A stretch of DNA of 64,000 bases from Lingula anatina (taxonomy: Eukaryota; Brachiopoda; Lingulata; Lingulida; Lingulidae), in contig NW_019775986.1 in the NCBI RefSeq assembly GCF_001039355.2, positions 33,870-97,869 on the forward strand, read 5' to 3'. This document shows positions 35,201-47,769 of this stretch, one piece after another. The notes under the pieces were generated by a model that did no database searches, was not told where the DNA came from, and saw only the letters and a program-made list of their open reading frames with translations. The number at the start of each line of letters is the position of its first letter. Within the stretch, counting starts at the first letter, position 1. The translations under genes were made by a program, and so were the position numbers.

Positions 35201-38200
35201 GAATTCAATGTTAACAGATAGCTCAGACTATCAGTTGACCTAAGAAGTTTTTATAGGAAACTGGGTTCTTTAATTCCATTTGTTTTCTTTTTTAGCTTTC
35301 TTTTTATTTAATTACATATTGTTCATAATTACCATGGTTTTAAAACATATATTTTCCCTAATTTTTGTTTGTAATCACTTATTTCAGGCTTAAGGAAAAA
35401 ATTAAGCAGAAACGAGTAGAACGTGAAGAGCAAGAGAAGCGAGAGCAGTTAGAGAGGGAGAAAATGAGAAGGCAATCTGGGAAAGAGTTGACCAATATAA
35501 AACAACAGTAAGATTATGTTGTTATGTCATACGTCTGATGTTTCTATAATTCATCCGGTGCTTGAAATGGCAGTACTACTTTTAAATTGTGAGATAAATG
35601 TGCTGGAACTACTTGAAGGCATTTTATTTGACTTCGTATGACATGCATTTTGATCAAATACTTCAGGTACCAGGTTATTTCGCAGGTGATGGATTTCCAC
35701 ACACTTGGCAAGTTAGCTTAGATAGTTCATTATGATCAAAATATTGAATAAAAACACAAGGAAATACTTCAAAATATTCAAGAGTGGAAAAACAGTTCTC
35801 AAAACACTAGACAGGGAATTTACATAAAATGAACAATCTTGAATCTTTACAGAATGCAAGAAAAAGAAATGAAAAAAATAGTAGAAGAGAGAAGAAGAGA
35901 AAAGATAGAAGAAAGAAATGCAAGGTGACTGAGATTAGCTTATTCATGAAGTGCCAAGCTTTAACTAGATTTTTTTATCAATAGATTTTTATTCATGCTG
36001 TTTATTGTTTTTTTATTTAATACATGAACAAAAATATGTTTTAATTTAAAGACAGAGTTAATTAGAATGCAAAACAGTTCATCCCATTAACCTACAAAAT
36101 AGTAAATGAATTATAATGTATGCAAGTGCATCTGATTCCACTCCCTGTCACCTTATGCTTTCCAGACAACGTGTCAAAGAACAAATTGAAAAGGATAAAA
36201 GAGAAAGAGCTAAGAAGGTATGTTAAGTTACACTTTTTCCCCAACACACTGCTGAATGTTCTGTACTTTTTATTTATATGTGATTTGACTTACAAATGTG
36301 TTTGCTGTCTTTTTAAATGTAAATTTTTATTCTGTAAAATGTAAAAGTGGATTAGGTTAAGCCTTCAGTTAGAACATTTTGAGATACATTTGAAATACAT
36401 TCATTGTAATAATTGCATTAAATGTCCTTGGTTGTGCCATTTCCCAGTTTGCTCAGGCTAAAGAAGCTGACACTGAAAATCAACCAACAGTGGCAGCACC
36501 TGTTGTCACACAGCAAGAGGCTCCAAAGAAAGACTATGACCAGACTAGATTGCAAGTGAGTAGTTAAGTACAGGTCTTTATGGACTGCTGTATGATGGGT
36601 CCAAGGCTAAAGGATCTAATAGTGGGAACATGAACACTGTATGTTGACAAGTTCTCAGTGGTTTTTGATTGAAATTTTGATAAGTGGAGATTTAAAGTTA
36701 TGTTTATGGGTGAAAGTGTTGCATCATATTGTGCAGCCTGTGTTGCATCATTTTGCACAGATGAAAATATACATCTTATTGGTAGAACCATTGAGTAGGG
36801 GGCAGCACAGTTGGTACACCACTCGCATCACTATCATAGCTTTTTCAATTTTTCTTATGCAAATATGCAGAAGAAACAGAGGCAAACATGTTTAATCCGG
36901 TTGACAACCATTTTCTCCATGCCAGTGATGTCAAAGTTTCTTTAAGTCAGTGAAAGTAGCTAACTAATTGATTTTATCTACCTGGATATATTTGTGATCA
37001 GCTTGTTAAAACCCAGAGCATTGACTGCTTATTGGCCTGTCATAGGGTGAACAGCTTGTTATAATATATATAATATAATAGCTGATGGCATCAGTGGGTA
37101 ATTGGCTTGACTATAGATGAACTAATTGACAGAGAGGAAAATTATGCAATGTACCTACGACTGTGGGTGGCAATAATGAAGCAAAGCCGTGTGGTAAACT
37201 ATCTATATATAATACAAATTGAAACTATTACTGTATGGTGACATTTGGTTGGGTTTAGTTGCAATAATTTGACATTTCTAGTTCTTGATATGCATTTTAA
37301 AGTTTTTAAAATTTCATTTAACAATGAAGGAAACAGCCAAGCATTTCTTTAGCATAGTAATACAAGTGATGACAAAAGTAAATGGATTACTTTCACACAT
37401 CTCTTTATTTATGTTGAATGAACCTAAAATAAAGATAAAAAACATATCTTAAAGATTCCAGATCATTAAAAACTGCTCATGCATTTTAGCTTGAAAATCA
37501 ATTAATTATCAATTAAATCTAAGATTAAGGCATATTATTTTAATATACTGTACAACAAATTTCTATAATGGTCTTTGATGAGCCTGAGAAAAATTTAATT
37601 TTATTTAAAAATAACATGTTTTGTTATGGCATTCTATAAATTTACAGATTATGAAGTGTATGGAGTTGTTTAGAAGATAATGAATTATACACTTTTTAAA
37701 AGAACTATGGTCTTTTCCAAATTTCTGTGGTTTAAGTGAAGGTATTCTTTTTTCAAGGAATTTACATGACAAACCAATGACATTCATTAGCTTTGTTTGT
37801 ATGGCGTTGGTGACATTTTTTTAAAAGCAGTGAAAAGTTTCTTAATGGCAGTGAAGGGCCTAACTAATTGATCTTATCTTCCTAAATATATTTGTGATCA
37901 GCTTGTTAAAACCCACAGCATTGACTGCTTATTGGCCTGGCATAGGGTGACCAGCTTGTTATAGCTGATGGCATCAGTGGGTAATTGGCTTGACTATAGA
38001 TGAACTAAGTGACAGAGAGGAAAATTGTGCAATGTACCTACGGCTGTGGGTGGCAATAATGAAGCAAAGCCCTGTGGTAAACTATCTCTATACTAATTGA
38101 AACTAGTTACTGTATGATGACATTTGGTTGGGTTTAGTAGCAATAATTTAACATTTCTAGTTCTTGATATGCATTTTAAAGTTTTTAAAATTTCATTTAA

Positions 38201-40956
38201 CAATGAAGGAAACAGCCAAGCATTTCTTTAGCATAGTAATACAAGTGATGACAAAAGTAAATGGATTACTTTCACACATCTCTTTATTTATGTTGAATGA
38301 ACCTAAAATAAAGATAAAATCTTAAAGATTCCAGATCATTAAAAACTGCTCATGCATTTTAGCTTGAAAATCAAAATTAATCATCAATTAAATCTAAGAT
38401 TAAGACATTATTTTAATATACATACAACAAATTTCTATAATGGTCTTTGATGAACCTTAATTATTTTGAACATTTGGAAACCCACAGGTAAAAAATTCCA
38501 GATCTGTCCCTGTTTGAGAGAATTTTTTATATAATAGTATAGTTGTATTCGAAATTATACCGATGAAATTTAAATTTTCACATAGATATTTGAATTCATC
38601 ACTGATAAATATTTGATGATTATGTACATTTCTGTATCATGAAACTACATATTGTAACTGAATGTGATTATTTCAGCTAAAACTGACTGTAGATTCAATG
38701 ATTAAACCTGGTAGTTTTTTAAAAATTCTTGTTTCAAATCTTATAGACATTTATTTGCATACTGGAAATTTCATAGTTTGTAAAACTTTTAACGAAATAT
38801 TCCTTCTGTAAATATTGTTTAATCTTTTGTTTACCACAAAAAGAGTGAGGAATATAAAAGTGAGCCTCATCTTACATCCCCTGAATTTAAAAGGTTGTAA
38901 CTGGAAAGTAAAGTTAAAAGTTACATTAGATTGTGTAAGATATTACAGAGGAAAAAAACAGATTGTCTATTATTTCAGATTTTATACATCTAACAGCAGT
39001 CAGCTGAAAACCATTTGTAACCAAAAAAATTATGATGATAAAAGAGTGATAGTTAAAAAGGATGGCAATTTGACCATACTGATTGAATATTAGAAAATAA
39101 GATCCCACTTTAACATGTTGATTCAAAATGATAATTTCAGATCCGATTAAGCAATGGGCAAGCTCTAACCCAAAGTTTTGGTGTCAAGGAACCGCTTCAA
39201 GCAGTAAGACTTTATGTTGATACTCACAGAACAGATGGGGATGGACCTTTTTCTTTAATGACTACATTCCCCAGGAAAGTATTCACAGATGAAGATATGG
39301 AGAAGCCGCTCTCTGTTCTTGGTGGGTAACTGTTCTCAGTTTCAGCTTCCATTTTTATCCTTAAGCTAAAAAGAATTCTTGCTGATGCATATTGTTGTTC
39401 ACCCTATAACTGCCAAACCAATTTTTTACTAAAAATTTACTGAGTGGTTCTGTTTATTAAAAAAAGTTTCCTTAAGAAATTAACATTTCACAAAAATTGT
39501 TGGTTTTTATTTGTATGTATTTTGGTGATATTAACCCCACACATGCCAAACCTTAATTTGTTTTACTTCAAATATGCTATATAACTTTGTTTTGTTCCCT
39601 TCAGAAATCAGCATGATCAGATTTTTTCATGATTTTTGCTGGAAAACAACTATTTTTATCTATTACTGAACTTACAAATTTGTTTTGTTGGTGATATTGT
39701 GCTCCTTCTTCAAGACTTCAGCCAGTCTATTGAGAAAACAGATTGAACAATTCTCAGTCGGGCCATAACCAGGGTTCAGCTAGAGGGTACAAACGAACCA
39801 CCCTTTCTGCCAGGAAAAGGTCCATTTTGGGTCAAATTTGATTTCACGGTAAAAGGTCCCCTTTTTCAGAATTAGACCCCCTCCTTTGAAATACGAGCCT
39901 GACAGTCCTGTTGGGTAATATGCATGGAAGATAACTGATTACCCAGTTCTGTGTCCTGGGCAGGTGGAACGTCACCATCACCCTCCCCGTTTGTTAAGGC
40001 TTGGCTGCTCTGCCTTCTCATAAATGGCTTCCTTTTGTCCCTTTCTGAACCAGTTCTTTAACGTCCAAGATGGTAACAATTTCCATAGGGAATGAATGGC
40101 CACTGGTATGAGAGTGACTGTATACAGCTGAGTGATAACAATGGCCATAACTTGGTTGTCTGTGTTGGCTTAAAGGGCTCATTAAGTTATCTTCCATGCA
40201 GATTACATGACAGGACAGAGAAAAGTTCATCTGTTTGATCAGTAGACCAGTTGAAGTCCCCTTAATTGTCTGTATAATTGTCTGTATTTTCGGCCCAGTT
40301 TTAATCTGTTATTGTATTTGCTGATATTTTATGAGCATGTTAGTAAAAAAGAATGTGCAAATGAGCCCTGGGTCAGGTTGTCAAATTATGACCTCAAATG
40401 GCAGATAGATGTGAATTTTGAATTTTTTTTTCATTGGTATGTTATTGTTATTGTTATTGTTATTGAATCCTTCTTTTAAGAATATATATAAGGGTGTGCA
40501 GGTCCCTGGGGTACTTACTTAATTTCTTCATCCCATGAGGGACATAAGGTTGCAATCCTTGGGGGTGGATCATTCTGTTTTTTCACATTAAGATTTCACT
40601 AATACTCTTAAATGACCAAGCATTAAGGCAGATGTCTTATGTTGTTATTTTGATGTATACCATCAGTAATCAAGATACAGTGACAGATATCTTTGGGGTG
40701 GGGTCTGTACTCCTGGCAATGTGCCAATGTATGGGAATATGCAATGGCTATCCATCAGCAACATCTACTTTATCAGTTGTCAATAATTTATTTAATAGTT
40801 TTTTTATATAATGTTGAGCTAAAACTCAAGTATTTATATTTACTTAAGAAAAATACCCGGCAGTAGCATATGTACCATAAAATTGATGTGACTTGTTGTT
40901 TTTAAATTTCAGGTTTGGTTCCTTCAGCTGTTGTGATTGTTTCTAAGAAGCAGTAA
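32205..40956 (+). CDS. UBXN1: UBX domain-containing protein 1 (SAKS1-like), 11 coding exons, 346 residues
   Basis: This adaptor binds ubiquitin chains and the p97/VCP ATPase in protein quality control. Coding exons: 32205-32257, 33221-33274, 33513-33646, 34260-34350, 34949-35080, 35388-35507, 35853-35924, 36166-36217, 36448-36555, 39141-39321, 40913-40956. They sum to exactly 347 codons with the stop. The N-terminal UBA domain (about 1-40) contains LMEMGFSKDRAEKAL and the acidic EDPDIDEP follows. A C2H2 finger (C109, C112, H125, H131) is followed by ESTEEIRPLTEEEK. A basic/acidic coiled coil spans about 145-236. The UBX domain (about 265-346) has IRLSNGQALTQSF, the FPR loop (TTFPRKVF) and the ending GLVPSAVVIVSKK. 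Ten junctions are GT/AG in part, but intron 5 (35081-35387) needs a GC donor: using the nearby gttact instead would put a stop just after the junction. Confidence 0.96.
35081..35387 (+). other. probable GC-AG intron in UBXN1
   Basis: The upstream exon reads ...gaaag and the intron begins gcaggt; the acceptor is atttcag. Only this junction keeps the frame (AG + G gives Arg, then LKEKIKQKR, as in the coiled coil of other UBXN1 proteins). The GT four bases later (gttact) would make the next codons GCT TAA, a stop. GC-AG introns are a known minor class of U2 introns and are sometimes alternatively spliced. Confidence 0.75.
36930..37586. repeat. duplicated block in UBXN1 intron 9, copy 1
   Basis: From about 'gctaactaattg' to 'ggtctttgatgagcct' this stretch matches 37826-38456 almost base for base (I estimate well over 90 percent), in the same orientation. 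Copy 1 has an extra 'atatataatataat' stretch near 37062-37080. Confidence 0.85.
37826..38456. repeat. duplicated block in UBXN1 intron 9, copy 2
   Basis: This is the second copy of the block at 36930-37586, separated from it by about 240 bases of unrelated sequence. It contains no exon in either copy. The duplication accounts for much of the unusual length (about 2.6 kb) of this intron compared with its neighbours. Confidence 0.85.
39760..39902. repeat. short inverted-repeat element, family A, copy 3
   Basis: It starts cgggccataaccaggg and ends gaaatacgagcctg. Inside is 'aaaaggtcc' twice and 'ctttttcagaatta', matching copy 1 at 89-270. It lies in the last intron of UBXN1. The terminal repeats are more degenerate than in copy 2. 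Confidence 0.55.
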
Positions 40957-42228
40957 TAAGAATAGCTCAGTAAAAAAGACAAGAAACCAAAACAGAGTTT
41001 TCAGCTTGACAGGTCTCGGTTGTGGAAGCCTCAAACATCTTGCTGTTGATTAAAGTCAGAAAAATTACTGTCCTGTGGAAATCTTTTTTTTTTCTTTTTT
41101 TAATATATGCCTTGTGCTGGAATGGGAGTCCATGTTGACAGGCTTTAAAAAGAAAGAAAAACACAGAAAGAAGTTAATCTGTCATACACTTTACCTCTTT
41201 TCAAATTAAAACTTTTGGTGTGTTTTTAAAATGATTTTGATATTGGACCATAATCACAGTATATTACATACTGTAATAACTGTTTCTCCGATTTAAATGT
41301 CTCACAGGATACCACAAAACAACATGCAGTAAAAGACACTTATTTGAATCTAAGACCCAGTTTAAAGATGGATAGGGCATGTATTTGGTTTAAAAGCCAT
41401 GTGGATTTTAATTGCGCAATTCTCATTGCTTCTCTTCCAAGTAGGCCAGACAGTCATCATGTTGAAGAATGCTATCTACATGTACAGTGATGGCATGTCA
41501 CCTTTGCGTGACCTTAAAAAGAAAGAGGTTTTTCAGAAGGAATTGCTTTTTATGTACAGGCACAGCATGTTTGTACATATAGCCATCACCTGCATCTGTC
41601 ATTGTCATAGCTGTTGTCAATTTTAGGCCTAAAAACCACCCTTTAATGATTCCTCTTCTTGAAGTTATTTTTTTTCTTTTTGAAATTTTTATCTTTCACC
41701 AATTGGCATAGTCATTGTGTGAACTTCCATGGGCCTGACACCCTTTGCGAGTTACATTTTGAATGATTATGTTACCTGTAGTACATTTTTGAAATTTGGT
41801 GGTGATTACGCTTATAAGCATTGTGTAATACTGCAACGTTCACTCTGAACACTCTAAGCCTGCTTTCCTCATCACATGTCAAAATAACTCTAATTGCCTC
41901 TTTCTTATTGTTCTGAGTAAACTTCTTTCCCTTTCAGCTCTTTCTAGGGCATATTTACTGTTGATATATTCTTTCCACAATTCCTTAGCACCCTTATCAT
42001 GGACCACATTTCTAGAACCTGCAGACTTTCTGCCACTATATTGGATATAATCCAGCATTTGCTGCTATATGCCAGTATAGAATAAATATAGCGTTGTTTT
42101 AATTTTCATTTTCCTGTCTTTGAGTATCTTCTGTATGTTCTGAAACATCTATTTCTGTACCAATTCTTGTCCTGATATCTGCCTCACACTTGCTATTATC
42201 GGTTACCGTGCTTCCTGTCATGTCCACA

Positions 42229-42271
<43 letters not shown>

Positions 42272-42285
42272 AGAAATAAATAAAA
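42229..42285. repeat. taaa tetranucleotide microsatellite
   Basis: About 14 tandem aaat/taaa units with one interruption (aaag). Confidence 0.95.
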
Positions 42286-45200
42286 ATTGGTGATTAAGTT
42301 GTTAAACATTATTAAATATTTCAGAGCAGTTTACAAAAACCCCATTTTGCACACTTTCATTTGTTATTTTCTGCTTTGTGTCTGTGCATTTGACAGCCTT
42401 GCTGCCTTGTTTAATATAACACAAAGATTTAACAAAGACGCTGGTGATTTTGATTGAATTGAGTTGGATTGCACTTCCAGGGAGTTCTTAAAGTGATTCA
42501 TTGTTATTATGAATACAGTCTGTAATATGTATCCTGTTCAATTATCTTTGCATCTATGAGTAAAAATGATTGCTGTAATAGAAACTTGCACCTTTTTTGA
42601 CATCACGAACATGTATTCTGATATTTCCCATGATTCGGGCAATAGAATACTGAATAAAAAGGTATGGTGAAGACATCTCAAGGAGGATCAAAATACCTTT
42701 ATTACAGAGGAATTGAAATGTACCTGAAATAGCAATGTATTCCCTTTAGTGATAAATACTACTGAAATAAAAAATGAAAAGGGGCAAATTGACTTGGACA
42801 TGTTTTGCAGAATGCTCAAATCTCAAAATAATACCGGTACCTTCCGTTCGACTCGTGTCATCCCAGACATGAAACAACACGGCATCCCTTTCAATTGAAC
42901 TACGTAAACGAATATATTCATTTGTCTCCAGTAAGACCACACTGCACTGATACCTGTACAATAACGACGTCGAGCTAAATCATAGGGGTATCTTCTGAAG
43001 AGACTATATCCAAGGAAATGAATACATGAATATGGTTGGAAAAAATGCTCCTGACAAAGGACCACATAAGAAAAAAGTTTGTATCAACAAATAACCCAGA
43101 AGCATTCAAAATCATCACAGAAAATTTGCCTCTGGTAAAAGAAGAAAAGAAATGAATGACATCCTATAACTCAAACGTAGATCATAAACGGAAAATGGCA
43201 AAGTCCGTCACTTTAACGAAACCCGACAACAGCAAATACTAAAATTCGAAGCTCCACCAATAAAGTAACTAGTCTGGCCTGTTTTAAAAGATGGACATGA
43301 AAAGAAAAAATGCGTGTAGAATGTACGATTATTACCTGTAGACTGTTGAGGGTCTTGTGGACATACTGTAGATGTACACTGGGATCTTAATCCAATAGCA
43401 AACCTAAGAGCCAATAAACGGTATATTAGATCTTAGATGAATATGACCAACTTTTGGTTTTAAAAGTGGGATTTATTGTAGTACATCCCACAGGCGAGGC
43501 TAAAAGTCGCTTTATGGAAAGTAGACGGCGCGATGAGAAAAAAAAACTAAATGGTTGGATATAATTTTTATAACTGGCCTAAGTAGGCCCGAAGGAGGGA
43601 AAGTGGCACCTTCATGAAGGAAATGATTGAGATGTATCCTTAATGGCAAATCGCCATTTCGTTATTCCATGTAATAAGAAGCCACTCCGTTTCCTTGTGT
43701 TGTTCAAAGGTAACGCTAACCATAACTTCATTTCTCTCTAGAGACGGGCTAATAACACACGGGGTGTGTACATTGTTTATAGGTGCAAAAGGCGTCGAAA
43801 AGACCCATTGGTCTGTGTATTGTGTTTCCCCGAATTTCTGAGTACTAACGGTAACTCTGCTCTGCTATTCATACATGTACACACAAGTCAACGAGGATGC
43901 ACCACTCCTCCATCATTTTCATTGTAGAATTTTTCACACTGTATCTCAATGACTTGAATTTCTTAGTTCGATTTCTCATTCACTTTCTGTTTGAATCTTT
44001 GTATCAGTGGTTTTTGAGGTCTTCATTAACGTGAGTAGGCGTACAAACATATCTTTCTACATTGATTATAATTAGAACTGTAATAAAATGTATAGACTTG
44101 ATGAAAGGGGGGTACTTAACAGTTATTACAGTAAAAAATATGCTGGTTTTCAAATAATGATTCTGTCCACCTTGTAAAAAGGTGTAAAAAGCTTTGCTTT
44201 CAGTTTCTTAGCCCAAAGTCTGAAAATCGATTCGAAATCCGAATTGTCAGACCATTGTTATAAGAAAATGGCAAAATATTTACCCAATATCAGATCTAAG
44301 AATCGAATGTAAAAAAAATGGAACGTTTAAGGCATAGGCCAACTGTGCGCGTTTGAAAATTTCCCAAAGTCATGTTTTCAGTGTCTCCATATCACTGCAA
44401 ATTAGCTACTAATCTTTCCTTATTCAGACCTTGAAAGATATGAAACCCCACAAATAAAAGTGCTTGGCGTCAATGTTTTCTTTTGAATTAAAAATGAAGA
44501 AAAGACATTAAGTCCAAGAGCAGGGACAGGTCAAGCAATAATTTGTGAGTGGGAGAAAATCGCTTTTTTTCCCTCAACGCAATTTCATCTTGCCGTGTAA
44601 ATCCTGCGTAGAGTACCTTTTAAGTGATTCTTACTAGTTTACAGACTGGTCAGGCATCGTTCTTATTTATTGGTAAGATCATAGGCCTACACGTAGGCGT
44701 ATATTACGGTAAAAGCTATAAAGACAAGATGTTAGTGTCATCTTGGTTTTGATAATTCCTTTGACTGCATCAGGAAATCAATTACCCATAAAAGACATGC
44801 ATGTATGTTTCAGAATACTTCATAGCCATTTGAAGTTGCAAAATTGATCAACATCATCAGGAATATTGCCACATGAGCCATTTATGATGGTTTCCGTAAC
44901 TATTACCCATGGCATCCTGTTATCTTTTTTAATGCAAAATCTAGCAATACCTTATCCAGCAAACATTTCCCGTATCGGTGCCTAGGCTCAAAAAGGGGGA
45001 GGGGGGGGGGGCAGGTGAGAGGACTCATTAAGATTGTCCTCTTCTCTGAAACAAATTGGTGCATCCGTATCCATGGCCCAAGAGAGACAATCAACTCTTT
45101 TCCATTGGAGTTAATAATTGAAAATTAACTACGGGCAAATACATATAAATGGCTATTTTATGGTTCATACACTGCGTATATCACTTGAATGCATTCTTGA

Positions 45201-45845
45201 GGAAATGGCTGTAGAGCTTTATTTTGCTACCCTCTACCAGGGCCACAGATTGATCTTTCACTAGATATTCACAGGTATATCTCTGGCTTTTACTGTATGC
45301 TTTCCTGTACTGTTGTCCAGCTTCAATTTTCTTGTGGAATTAATGTCATCACTCAGTTGGTCTTTAGTATCGGAGGAAGATTGTCGCTAGGGGGTACGTC
45401 CACACAGCACCGTTAAAATACCATCAGTTTCAGATTTCAAAGTATAGTCAATGGGAAAGAAACAATTTGCATTGAGAAGGTGACGACAGGTAATAATCCG
45501 CAAAGTTTACCAATTCGATACCGCTATGAAATCCCAGAATATAATCTGTCGTAAAGCAGGGTGACCCGCAACAAATTTCACACATACCCAAACCGTAATA
45601 CATTGTGTACTGCGTAGGCTGATATGAAGAACATTCTATAGAAAATGCTAGATAGAATATAGTATCCCTTTCTGTAACAAGGAAAATGACAAAGTTATGT
45701 TTTCTGTTCATGTCAAATCGAAAGTCTTGATCAAATTTCACGGCAAGCTTAAAATATGGGTAACAGGTCATTGACAGGTCATTGACTTTAGCGTTGTATG
45801 GCAGAAAAAGTTTAAGGCCTGCCTAGAGTTGAAATAATAATACTA

Positions 45846-45849
45846 ATAC

Positions 45850-45880
<31 letters not shown>
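45846..45880. repeat. att trinucleotide microsatellite
   Basis: About 11 tandem att units. Confidence 0.9.
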
Positions 45881-47485
45881 TTGACATAATATCACAATAA
45901 AATGAGTAAATTTTTTGTGTTTGATATTATGTCTAAGATATGATCACGGACAAACAAGAAAAAATTCTAACGTTCTTCCTTAAAACAGCTTTTTATTACC
46001 CGTCCTTTCGAAACTAATGATGACCTTTATCGTGTCAGTGATATTGGTTTTGCATTTTTATTCTCCTATGGTGTTTTCTCATGCTGTACATTACCTCAAA
46101 GATACGTTGTGGAAGCCACAGTCCCTCATATGTTTTTTTTTCATCGACACATTGTTCAAAACCTTAAGTTTGCCATAACCTTTAATAAGTAGGTTTTAAA
46201 GTGATTATGGTTTCACAGGATAATTTATCTATAAGATATTGCGCTGTGAGGGAAATATGAAGCAAATGACATCCTTTTTTCAGCACCAACAATAGTACGT
46301 TTCAATATTTTAAAAATGTATTACATGAACTACTGGCACAAAACGTATTACATTGCGTCATCAGTCACATCACTGCCACCTGTAAAAAGGGACGTGATAT
46401 CCTTCTCTCGTCTTCTTATCAACCAACAACAGGAAACCATATATACAGTAGGATATCTTTCAATTTCCACGTAATGATTCAGTAAGTGCACTCACGCAAC
46501 ACTTTGTTTGTCGGAAAAAATTTTCAGCTCTTGCTGACTAATCGATTGTTCAAGGAATTCGTCGTGTTTGCCATGAGAAATTCCGCTGACCCTGCCTTAT
46601 GATCTGCGTATTCTGATGGCATTTTACCACAAGAACGTGTCACTTACCTTGCTTTCAAGCGTTAAAAAATAAAATCGAATGTAGACCAATGGCAACCATT
46701 AGTTAACTGTGTTCATTAGCACGTGCTTACCATCCTAATAAGTTTATTTGACATTCAGCAGAATGACCCCATAGAATAATGAATAGATTTACGTTACGCG
46801 CGAGCCTCTGTGCTTTGCACTTTTTTCCTAGAACAGCTGAATTAATTTGAACATAATGGAGTCACGATTTTCGTTTATTCCTGTCTTTCGTCTTTATAAT
46901 TTTTACTTCTTTGTCATTAGTCTCTAGAAAAGCTAATGTGTAGAAACGGAAAGAGGAGAAATTAAGATTTTTACTTTTAAGTAAAGCTGCCACTTGTGCA
47001 TCTTGCTCAACAACAAAATGCACGGGGTTTATAAGCATCCGTATAAGAACAAAATCAAAAGTACTCTTGGTAAGGAAATCTGCCATATGCAGCAATTGTC
47101 CATTCCCTCGGGTGACCGAATGACGGTTATGATAATTTAAAATCTCTCATAGTGCTTCATTTATTTGTTAGAGAACGTCATGATAGGAACATTTTTTCTT
47201 GTACAATTCGTTTAGCAGCTTTAGATCTAAGCCTATTACAAAGACTCCAGATGTATGTATAGAAATGCATTTCCTACCTAGTGATATTCATTGCAGGAAA
47301 ATAATCCCTCCGGCTCTATAATTTTTTTGTAAAGGTAAAATCTTTCGACACTTCTTGAAATGTGACAAATGACAGTCGTGTATTTTGACCACTGTGGAAC
47401 TGCAGCGCTATTGTACTGACCATAAGAAGTCTGGTTGTCTTTTGCCATCCACACCAATGAGGGAAGCATATTGTCTCTGACAAAG

Positions 47486-47515
47486 TGACGTCATGACAGC
47501 GAGGGTATTTAAAAG
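47486..47515 (+). promoter_or_regulatory. CRE and TATA-like box of the neuropeptide-type receptor gene
   Basis: A palindromic cAMP response element tgacgtca (47486-47493) lies 12 bases before a TATA-like tatttaaaag (47506-47515). Transcription start would be near 47540, giving a leader of about 230 bases to the ATG at 47770. Spacing and order are those of a classic regulated promoter; use is not proven. Confidence 0.5.
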
Positions 47516-47769
47516 GGAGGCCCTTTATCAGGCGTTACATTGGAAATTGCCTCGCGATGAAACAGTATTTATAAGTGTTTGTCGGATGCTAACTTGTCAT
47601 TTAATGAACACGTTTCTAGGATATTAAAGCATCAATTTTTTTAATTAATGAAGTGTAAAATGTACGACATGGTCAAGCCTGCATTCGCACTACTTTGTGA
47701 TCAACCCGTCGACAAAGAGGTCATCGCTAATATCACTGCGGAAATACCAGACAGGACCTAATTTCCAGT

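Larger units (their letters stand above)
40957..47480. other. long interval without a supported gene; UBXN1 3' UTR at its left
   Basis: UBXN1's 3' untranslated region probably extends up to an AATAAA near 42080. Beyond it I found no exon that chains to another in frame. The longest single frame with a true ATG is at 45771-45448 (-), 107 codons, with no recognised domain. Short frames near 42841-42953 and 43336-43403 (-) have splice-like borders but do not join sensibly. The interval also has a taaa microsatellite, an att microsatellite (about 45846-45880) and G-runs near 45000. Confidence 0.4.

Noticed and set aside
42841-43403. Two minus-strand stretches (42953-42841 and 43403-43336) bounded by AG and GT that read as plausible protein
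   Set aside because: They do not join in the frame that looks most protein-like, a third candidate between them (near 43058-42955) also fails to chain, and no homology is recognised.
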